Origin: Anaerolineae bacterium
GTDB taxonomy: Bacteria; Chloroflexota; Anaerolineae; JAFGEY01
Assembly: GCA_016931365.1 (NCBI GenBank)
Contig: JAFGEY010000465.1
Span: 1-12,490 of the forward strand
Direction: 5' to 3'
DNA length: 12,490 nt
The notes beneath the pieces are model-generated. The model had not been told where the DNA came from. It searched no databases and worked only from the letters and a program-made list of their open reading frames with translations. The position numbers and the translations under genes are program-made. Each line of letters opens with the position of its first letter. Position 1 is the stretch's first letter. This document shows, in pieces, positions 6,300-12,490 of this stretch.

Positions 6300-9148
6300 T
6301 GGCTCAAACAACCATAGACCGCCTCATCGTCAACTCGCCCTACCAGGAACCCGCGCGCTACTGGCGCTACGAGCGCGAGACGCGGCTGTTCGACCTGGTG
6401 ACTGGCCGCCGCCCCGCCGGCTACGTGGTGGCCTCGGAGAGCTCCAAAGCCTTCGACGACCCCGGCACCTTGATCGAAATCCCCCTGGTCAACCAGATTC
6501 GCCCCCGCGTCAAAGCCTGGCGCGAGGCCGGCTATCCGGGCGTCTCCAGCATCACCAAACGGCTGCTGGAACACTGGCGCGATCCGGAAGAGTTCGGCAC
6601 GCGGCGCTTTTTCTTTTGCCAGTTGGAAGCCATAGAGACACTCATCTGGTTGACCGAAGCGCCCGCCGCCGACCGCGTCGGCATCGACATCCCCGGCGAC
6701 GGCGGCGCGTTTGCGCGCCAGTGCTGCAAGATGGCCACCGGCTCCGGCAAGACCATCGTGATGGCGATGGCCATCGCCTGGCACATCCTCAACAAGGTCG
6801 CCTACCCGCAAGACGCCCGCTTTGCCAAAAACGTGCTCGTCCTGGCCCCCGGCCTGACCGTCAAGCACCGCCTGGCCGTGCTGGAACCGGCGGCAGTGGG
6901 CAACTATTACGAGGACTTTGCCATTGTGCCCTCGGCGCTGCTCGACAAACTGCGCCAGGGCAAGGTGCGCGTCACCAACTGGCACGCCCTGGCCTGGGAC
7001 AGCATCGAACAAATCAAAAAGCGGCGCAGCGTGGACAAGCGCGGCGTCAAGAGCGACGAGGCCTACACCCGCGAGGTGCTCGGCGAGATGGCCAATGCCC
7101 GCAGCCTGCTGGTTATCAACGACGAGGCCCACCACGCCTGGCGCGTCAACTGGGAAGCCGAGGGCAAATACCTGCGCTCCCGCGACCTCAAGGACAGCGC
7201 CGAAGAGGCTACCGTCTGGATCGGCGGCCTGGACCGCCTGCACCGCTCGCGGGGTCTCCTCGCCTGCTACGACTTTTCCGCCACCCCCTTTACCCCATCG
7301 GGCAAAAAAAGCAGCGAGGAGGCATTGTTCGGCTGGATCGTCAGCGACTTTGGCCTCAACGACGCCATCGAGTCCGGCCTGGTCAAGACCCCGCGCGTCG
7401 TCGTCCGCGACGACGCCGTGCCTGACGCCAAGACCTACAAATCGCGCCTCTACCACATCTACAACGATCCCGAAGTCAAAGACGATCTCAACCGCAAGGC
7501 CACCCCGGAAGAGCCGCTGCCCGACCTGGTGCTGAACGCCTATTACCTGCTTGGCTACGACTGGCGCGAGGCGCAGAGAGCCTGGCTGGCCTTTGGTCAG
7601 CCAACCCCGCCGGTCATGATCACCGTCTGCAACCGCACCGAGACGGCCGCGCGCGTCAAGCACGCCTTTGACTCTCGGCACATTCACATCGACGAACTGT
7701 GCGACCCGGCGCGCATCCTGCACATCGACTCCAAAGTGCTTCAAGAGGCCGAAGAGCGCGAAGAACCGGCCGCGTCGCTGGAGGCAGTGGAAGAAAGCGA
7801 AATGGACGAGGACGAAGCGCCCGTCGAGCGCAAGCTGACCAAAGCTGAGCAGGCCGAACTCTTGCGCCGGACGGTCGACACGGTGGGCAAGGTCGGCCAG
7901 CCGGGCGCGGGCATTCAGAAGGTCATTTCGGTGGGTATGCTCTCCGAAGGCTGGGACGCCAAGACCGTCACCCACATTATGGGCCTGCGCGCCTTCACCA
8001 GCCAGCTCCTGTGCGAGCAGGTCGTCGGGCGCGGCTTGCGCCGTACCAGCTATGAAACAAAAGAGACCACCGACCCCTTCACCGGCCAGCCCATCGAACT
8101 GTTCGAGCCGGAATACGTCAACATCTTTGGCGTGCCCTTTACCTTCCTGCCCCACGAGGGCGGCTCGGACGGCCCGCCGCCGCCCCCCACGCCCAAGACC
8201 GCCGTCGAACCCGACCCGGCCCAGGCCGCCTGCGAGATTCGCTGGCCCAACGTGGTGCGCATCGAGCGCGTCCTCCAGCCCATCTTGACCCTGGATTGGG
8301 CCGCCGTGCCGCCGTTGGAGCTGGATGCCTCCCACACCGCCCAGGTCGCCGAACTGGCCCCGGTGCTGGAAGGCAAGCCCGACGTGACCAAGATCAGCCG
8401 CATCGAGCTGGAGCGGCTGGCCCGCGAGTTTCGCACCCAGCGCATCATCTTTGAAACGGCGCGCGACGTGTTCGACCAGATCAAGCACACCTGGCGGGGC
8501 GGCCGCGAGGTATTGCTGGCCCAACTGGTGCGCATCGTCGAGCAGTTCATCCATTCCGATCTCATTGCCATTTCCCCGCCGCTGTTCTACCAGGACGAAC
8601 TGCGCCGCCGGCTGATCATCACCCTCAACATGTCGCGTGTCGTGCAGCACATCCTCGAGGCGGTGCGCCAGGAGAACACCGAACAGCTCACTCCCGTCTT
8701 CGACCGCGACCATCCCATCCGCGCCACCGGCGAGATGCGCACCTGGTACACCGGCAAGCCCTGCGAGCGGACCAAAAAATCGCACATCAACGTCTGCGTC
8801 TACGACAGCACCTGGGAAGCCTCCGACGCCTGGGTGCTGGACAATGCGCCATCAGTGTCAGCCTGGGCCAAAAACGACCACCTGGGCTTCGAGGTGCTGT
8901 ACCTCTATCGCGGCGTGGTGCGCAAATACCGCCCCGACTTTCTGGTGCGCCTGGCCAGCGGCGATATGCTCGTCCTCGAAACCAAGGGCCAGGACACCGA
9001 GCAAGATCAGATCAAGCGTCACTACCTGGACGAATGGACGCAGGCCGTAAACGCCCACGGCGGCTTGGGCCGCTGGCGCTGGGCCGTGGCCCTCCATCCG
9101 GGCCAGGTCCGCGATATTTTGCTCAAGATGCAAGCACCCTCATCATAG
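6299..9148 (+). CDS. res: Type III-like restriction enzyme Res: DEAD/DEAH helicase with PD-(D/E)XK nuclease
   Basis: Superfamily 2 helicase-nuclease (949 aa) that would act with Mod on unmethylated foreign DNA. Domains in order: Walker A MATGSGKT (145-152), a DEAH box in LLVINDEAHHAW (275-278), motif III FSATP (326-330), a charged linker rich in Glu (481-510), motif V GMLSEGWD (546-553), motif VI QVVGRGLRR (574-582), and a C-terminal PD-(D/E)XK nuclease centre RKYRPDFLV with Asp880 and LVLETKG with Glu894 and Lys896. This arrangement matches type III Res subunits and the related stand-alone restriction helicases sometimes named BPTD_3080-like; I cannot decide between them by eye. ATG 6299 overlaps the hepT stop by one base. 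Length and motifs look intact, so activity is expected. Confidence 0.9.
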   Translation: MAQTTIDRLIVNSPYQEPARYWRYERETRLFDLVTGRRPAGYVVASESSKAFDDPGTLIEIPLVNQIRPRVKAWREAGYPGVSSITKRLLEHWRDPEEFGTRRFFFCQLEAIETLIWLTEAPAADRVGIDIPGDGGAFARQCCKMATGSGKTIVMAMAIAWHILNKVAYPQDARFAKNVLVLAPGLTVKHRLAVLEPAAVGNYYEDFAIVPSALLDKLRQGKVRVTNWHALAWDSIEQIKKRRSVDKRGVKSDEAYTREVLGEMANARSLLVINDEAHHAWRVNWEAEGKYLRSRDLKDSAEEATVWIGGLDRLHRSRGLLACYDFSATPFTPSGKKSSEEALFGWIVSDFGLNDAIESGLVKTPRVVVRDDAVPDAKTYKSRLYHIYNDPEVKDDLNRKATPEEPLPDLVLNAYYLLGYDWREAQRAWLAFGQPTPPVMITVCNRTETAARVKHAFDSRHIHIDELCDPARILHIDSKVLQEAEEREEPAASLEAVEESEMDEDEAPVERKLTKAEQAELLRRTVDTVGKVGQPGAGIQKVISVGMLSEGWDAKTVTHIMGLRAFTSQLLCEQVVGRGLRRTSYETKETTDPFTGQPIELFEPEYVNIFGVPFTFLPHEGGSDGPPPPPTPKTAVEPDPAQAACEIRWPNVVRIERVLQPILTLDWAAVPPLELDASHTAQVAELAPVLEGKPDVTKISRIELERLAREFRTQRIIFETARDVFDQIKHTWRGGREVLLAQLVRIVEQFIHSDLIAISPPLFYQDELRRRLIITLNMSRVVQHILEAVRQENTEQLTPVFDRDHPIRATGEMRTWYTGKPCERTKKSHINVCVYDSTWEASDAWVLDNAPSVSAWAKNDHLGFEVLYLYRGVVRKYRPDFLVRLASGDMLVLETKGQDTEQDQIKRHYLDEWTQAVNAHGGLGRWRWAVALHPGQVRDILLKMQAPSS

Positions 9149-9168
9149 CGCCATACTGGGAGCCGCCT

Positions 9169-12100
9169 ATGTCCCGCCAAACCGATCTGGAAAGCCTCAT
9201 CCGCGATTCTTACACCCTCATCCGCGAATATGAGGCCATCCTCCAGACCTCCGATCGCCCCGCCGAACGGCTGCGCACCTGGCGCGATATGCAAGCACAG
9301 CGAGGGCTGCTCGAAGGCTACCTGCGCGAATACCGCACTGTTGTTACCACCTTGTCCGACGAGATCGCTGCCATCGCTGCCCACATCACCGCCCCGCCAC
9401 CCGAGCCGTCCAATCTCGACACGCTGATCTCGCCGTCTGTCGGCCGCGCCGCGACCGTCATTGCTGGCGATTATGTGCAAGGGGACAAAGTACTGGGCGA
9501 CAAGGTCTTGGGCGACAAGATCACAGTAGGCAACATCAGCCCGGGTGCCATCGTCGCCATAGGCCGTGGAACCACGATCAACATCACCCGTGGCCTTGAC
9601 GAACTGCCCACCCGCTACGATGCGCGGGTGCGCAATTTCCTGGAGTATTATCTCGGCACGCCCGACCAGCCCGCTCCCTTTGGCGGACGCCAGGCAGATC
9701 TCGACCGCCTCGATGCCTGGCTGGCGGATCCCCAGTCACCTCCCTACGCCCTGCTCACCGCGCCGGCCGGCAGAGGCAAGTCGGCTCTGCTTGCCCGGTG
9801 GGTGACGTGGCTGGAGGCGCGCGAGGACAGCACGCACCCTTATATTGTCTACTGGCCGGTCAGCATCCGCTTCAACACCAACCTGGAGGGCGTGACCTTT
9901 GCTGCCCTCGCCGCGCGGCTGGCGCATCTCTACGACGAACCGGTAGGCAATGCACGGGACGCCGACACTTACCGCGGCATGTTCAGTGACTACCTGCGGC
10001 GCTCTCCGCCCGGTGGCCGTCCCGTGCTGGTCGTCCTCGATGGGCTGGATGAGGCCGCCGGATGGGCGGTGGGCGCCGACCTGTTTCCACTGATCCCGCC
10101 GTCTCACCTGCGCGTGCTCGTTGCCGCCCGTCCTCTGGCCGGTGACGCAGACGAGTGTGCCTGGCTGGCCCGGTTGGGCTGGGAAGCGCCGGACCGGGCC
10201 CAAGCTCTCCCCCTGGCCTGGCTCGACCTGGCCGGTGTGCGCGACGTCCTGGCCCAGATGGGCAATCCGCTCGACGCATTGGCCCCGCGGATGGATGTGG
10301 TCGGCCGGCTGTACGAGTTGAGCGAGGGCGACCCGCTGCTCGTGCGCCTGTACGTGGAGGCGCTGCTGCCGCAGGGCGAGCAAGCTGCCCAGATCTCGCC
10401 CGAGAATCTGGAAGGCCTGAAGCCCGGCCTTGACGCCTACATGGATCGCTGGTTTGAGGAGCAGAGAAAGCAGTGGGGGGCGTCGGACCCACTGGCTAAA
10501 AAGCCGGTGCGCGGCCTGCTGAACCTGTGTGCGACCGCGCTTGGGCCTCTGCTGCGGGAGGACGTACTGGAACTTGGTTCAGACCTCATCGAGGATGGTT
10601 TTTCGGTTGACCGTGCCGCCCGTGCCGTTGGTCGCTTTGTGATCGGTGACGGTCTGTCAAGCGGCTATGTCTTCAGCCATCCCCGTCTTCGGGACTACTT
10701 TTTGGACCGGCTTTTCAAAGGCGAGCGCCGCCGGTGGCGCGATCGGTTCTTGGCTTACGGACACCAAACACTGTACGCATTGGAAGCGGGATCGATGCTG
10801 CCCGGTGATGCGTCCGCGTACGTCGTGCAGCACTATGGGGTTCACCTGGAAGAGGCGCAGTCGCCTGACGACGATGTATATGCTTTGATCCGTGAAGGTT
10901 GGCTGCGGGCGTGGGAATGGCTGGAAGGCACAGAGGCCGGATTCTTGACCGACGTCGCCTGTGCATGGCGGCGCGCCGAGGAGGCGGGTGCCACTGCGCT
11001 GGGCCAACAGATTCGGGCCGCACTCTGCCTGGCCAGCGCGGCATCGGTCAGCACGGGTATTTCCGCAGACTTGTTGGCAGCCTGTGTCCGCTCTCGGGTG
11101 ATCGGTGCAGCGCAGGCATTGGTGTTGGCACGTCGTAAGCCCGATCCTGGAGATATCGCAGAGACGATGACTGCCCTGGCCCCCCACCTGCCGGAGGGTG
11201 AACGAGAGGCCGTGCTGGGCGAAGCGCTGGCCGCCGCCCGCGCGATCGAGAACGAGGGCAACCGTGCCGATGCCCTGTCCGCCCTGGCGCCCTACCTGCC
11301 GGAGGCGATGCTGGGCGAAGCGCTGGCCGCTGCCCGTGCGGTCGGGGACGAGCGCGCCCGTGCCCGGGCCCTGTCCGCCCTGGCATCCCACCTGCCGGAG
11401 GCGCTGCTGGGCGAAGCGCTGGCCGTTGCCCGCGCGATCAGGAACGAGTCTGCCCATGCCCGGGCCTTGTCTGCCCTGGTGTCTCACCTGCCGGAGGCGA
11501 TGCTGGGCGAAGTGCTAGCCGCCATCTGCGCGATCAGGGATGCGTGCAACTGTGCCCTGGACCTGTCCGTCCTGATGCCCCACCTGCCGGAAGCGATGCT
11601 GGGCAAAGCGCTGGCCATCACCCGCGCGATCGGGAACGAGTTCCCCCGTGCCGATGCCTTGTCTGCCCTGGCGCCCCACCTGCCGGAAGCGATGCTGGGC
11701 AAAGCGCTGGTTCGCATCCACCCGATCTGGTTTGAGGCTGCCTGTGGTGAGGCCTTGGATACCCTGGCGCTCCACCTGCCGCAGGGTGAACGCGAGCGCG
11801 TGCTTAGCAGAGCGCTGGCCGCCGCCCGCGCGATCGAGGGCGAGTACTCCCGTGCCAATGCCTTGTCCGCCCTGGCCCCCTACCTGCCGGAGGGCGAACG
11901 AGAGGCCGTGCTGGGCGAAGTGCTAGCCGCCATCTGCGCGATCAGGGATGCGGGCGACTATGCCCTGCGTCTGTCCGCCCTGGCGCCCCACCTGCCGGAA
12001 GCGATGCTGGGCAAAGCGCTGCTGGGCAAAGCGCTGATCCCCGACCGCGCGTTCGGGAACGTGTTCTCCCGCACGTTCGGGAACGAGTACTCCCGTGCCC

Positions 12101-12490
12101 GGGCCTTGTCTGCCCTGGCATCCCACCTGCCGGAGGGTGAACGGGGGACCGTGTTGGGCGAAGCGCTGGCCACTGCCCGTGTGATCGAGGACGGGGGCAA
12201 CCGTGCCGATGCCTTGTCCGCCCTGGCGTCCCGCCTGCCGGAGGGTGAACGAGAGGCCGTGTTGGGCGAAGCGCTGGCCGCCGCCCGCGCGATCTGGGAC
12301 GAGGGCAACCGTGCCGATGCCTTGTCAGCCCTGGCGCCCCGCCTGCCGGAGGGTGAACGAGAGGCCGTGTTGGGCGAAGCGCTGGCCACTGCCCGTGCGG
12401 TCGGGGACGAGCGCGCCCGTGCCGATGCCTTGTCCGCCCTGGCGCCCCACCTGCCGGAGGGTGAACGGGAGACCGTGCTGGGCGATGCGC
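9169..12490 (+). CDS. NACHT (STAND) NTPase with long C-terminal repeat array (3' end beyond window)
   Basis: An open frame of at least 1107 residues from ATG 9169 (GGGAG six bases upstream) to the window edge. The N-terminal part (1-72) is helical and charged (LIRDSYTLIREYEAIL) and may be an effector-associated adaptor; I cannot name its family. A glycine-aspartate-lysine ladder (100-118, GDYVQGDKVLGDK) follows, then the NACHT NTPase: P-loop TAPAGRGKSALL (about 198-209), Walker B VLVVLDGLDEA (286-296), VLVAARP sensor region (316-322) and a helical region to about 530. From residue 666 onward there are at least 12 repeats of 32 or 36 residues. Such proteins act as infection sensors: the repeats recognise a ligand, the NACHT module oligomerises and an N-terminal module signals cell death. 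No enzymatic effector is visible here. A gap of 20 bases after res implies the same operon. Confidence 0.85.
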   Translation, partial: MSRQTDLESLIRDSYTLIREYEAILQTSDRPAERLRTWRDMQAQRGLLEGYLREYRTVVTTLSDEIAAIAAHITAPPPEPSNLDTLISPSVGRAATVIAGDYVQGDKVLGDKVLGDKITVGNISPGAIVAIGRGTTINITRGLDELPTRYDARVRNFLEYYLGTPDQPAPFGGRQADLDRLDAWLADPQSPPYALLTAPAGRGKSALLARWVTWLEAREDSTHPYIVYWPVSIRFNTNLEGVTFAALAARLAHLYDEPVGNARDADTYRGMFSDYLRRSPPGGRPVLVVLDGLDEAAGWAVGADLFPLIPPSHLRVLVAARPLAGDADECAWLARLGWEAPDRAQALPLAWLDLAGVRDVLAQMGNPLDALAPRMDVVGRLYELSEGDPLLVRLYVEALLPQGEQAAQISPENLEGLKPGLDAYMDRWFEEQRKQWGASDPLAKKPVRGLLNLCATALGPLLREDVLELGSDLIEDGFSVDRAARAVGRFVIGDGLSSGYVFSHPRLRDYFLDRLFKGERRRWRDRFLAYGHQTLYALEAGSMLPGDASAYVVQHYGVHLEEAQSPDDDVYALIREGWLRAWEWLEGTEAGFLTDVACAWRRAEEAGATALGQQIRAALCLASAASVSTGISADLLAACVRSRVIGAAQALVLARRKPDPGDIAETMTALAPHLPEGEREAVLGEALAAARAIENEGNRADALSALAPYLPEAMLGEALAAARAVGDERARARALSALASHLPEALLGEALAVARAIRNESAHARALSALVSHLPEAMLGEVLAAICAIRDACNCALDLSVLMPHLPEAMLGKALAITRAIGNEFPRADALSALAPHLPEAMLGKALVRIHPIWFEAACGEALDTLALHLPQGERERVLSRALAAARAIEGEYSRANALSALAPYLPEGEREAVLGEVLAAICAIRDAGDYALRLSALAPHLPEAMLGKALLGKALIPDRAFGNVFSRTFGNEYSRARALSALASHLPEGERGTVLGEALATARVIEDGGNRADALSALASRLPEGEREAVLGEALAAARAIWDEGNRADALSALAPRLPEGEREAVLGEALATARAVGDERARADALSALAPHLPEGERETVLGDA
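12007..12036 (+). repeat. Perfect tandem duplication of 15 bp within repeat unit 9
   Basis: CTGGGCAAAGCGCTG occurs twice in a row (12007-12021, 12022-12036), encoding LGKAL-LGKAL. It adds five residues to the unit. Confidence 0.9.
12050..12097 (+). repeat. Tandem duplication of 24 bp within repeat unit 9
   Basis: CGTTCGGGAACG begins both copies (12050-12073 and 12074-12097), which differ at a few bases and encode an FGNVFSRT/FGNEYSRA pair. It adds eight residues; with the 15-bp duplication it explains exactly why unit 9 has 45 rather than 32 residues. Confidence 0.85.

Larger units (their letters stand above)
11164..12490 (+). repeat. Coding tandem repeat array, units of 96 and 108 bp
   Basis: Consensus unit ALSALAPHLPE then (GERE)AVLGEALAAARAI and a variable Asp/Glu/Arg tail. 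Units start at 11164 (108 bp), 11272, 11368, 11464, 11560, 11656 (96 bp each), 11752, 11860 (108), 11968 (135), 12103, 12211, 12319 (108 each) and 12427 (cut by the window end). The two size classes differ by a four-residue insertion after LPE. Paired helices of this length suggest a TPR/HEAT-like superhelix. High identity at the DNA level indicates recent duplication or gene conversion. Confidence 0.85.

Noticed and set aside
6197..8785. Minus-strand reading frame of 862 codons under res
   Set aside because: Opposite the Res helicase with all its motifs; the antisense frame is open only because of strong codon bias.
10657..11858. Minus-strand frames across the repeat region, also repetitive
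   Set aside because: Their repeats simply mirror the coding repeats of the + strand NACHT gene; there is no start site or domain support.
11164..12490. Regular spaced repeats resembling a CRISPR array
   Set aside because: Units are 96-108 bp without short-repeat/spacer structure, and the NACHT frame runs through them without a stop, so they are coding repeats.

Overview
The window is GC-rich, densely packed DNA from a bacterium, most likely a Chloroflexota member (Anaerolineae/Caldilineae-like). That placement is inference from gene style: a NACHT protein with Gly-Asp-Lys ladders and leucine/proline-rich repeats, a UPF0175/DUF3368 toxin-antitoxin pair, a GTAGGGGC-type interspersed palindrome and strong TTGACA/TATACT-like promoters. 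No rRNA, tRNA or phylogenetic marker is present to confirm it.

Layout. (1) 2-199: the end of a small excisionase-type HTH protein on +, closed by a terminator at 233-270. (2) 424-1223, minus strand: a type II toxin-antitoxin operon, UPF0175 antitoxin then DUF3368 PIN toxin, overlapping by ATGA, with its own promoter at 1259-1286. I see nothing clear in 271-423. (3) 1287-1670: about 380 bases without a gene but full of signals: a + strand hairpin cluster ending in a terminator, a + strand promoter with a downstream terminator (leader or attenuator), and a compact minus-strand promoter/terminator pair that could make a small RNA of about 65 nt. (4) 1671-2849: an A+T-richer gene for a rhomboid protease with an appended SH3-like domain. 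(5) 2850-3044: an intergenic stretch dominated by palindromes.

(6) 3045-12490 (runs off the end): five tightly coupled + strand genes forming a defence operon. A beta-class type III-like DNA methyltransferase (Mod) is followed by an MntA nucleotidyltransferase antitoxin, a HepT HEPN RNase toxin, a type III-like Res helicase-nuclease, and a very long NACHT (STAND) NTPase whose C-terminus is a tandem array of 32/36-residue repeats. Junctions are TGATG (mod/mntA), a 14-base overlap (mntA/hepT), TGATG (hepT/res) and a 20-base gap with its own ribosome binding site (res/NACHT). The likely logic is that Mod marks self DNA and Res cuts unmarked DNA. MntA-HepT may act as a fail-safe RNase toxin inside the same transcript, and the NACHT protein as a second sensor of infection. 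The coupling is seen directly; the cooperation is inference.

The most interesting signals are the MNT-HEPN module wedged between mod and res, the NACHT gene joined to the same operon, a sharply bounded A+T-rich target-recognition segment inside mod, an intergenic-type palindromic repeat read in frame inside mod, and the rapidly rearranging repeat array of the NACHT gene, including one unit with two nested micro-duplications.
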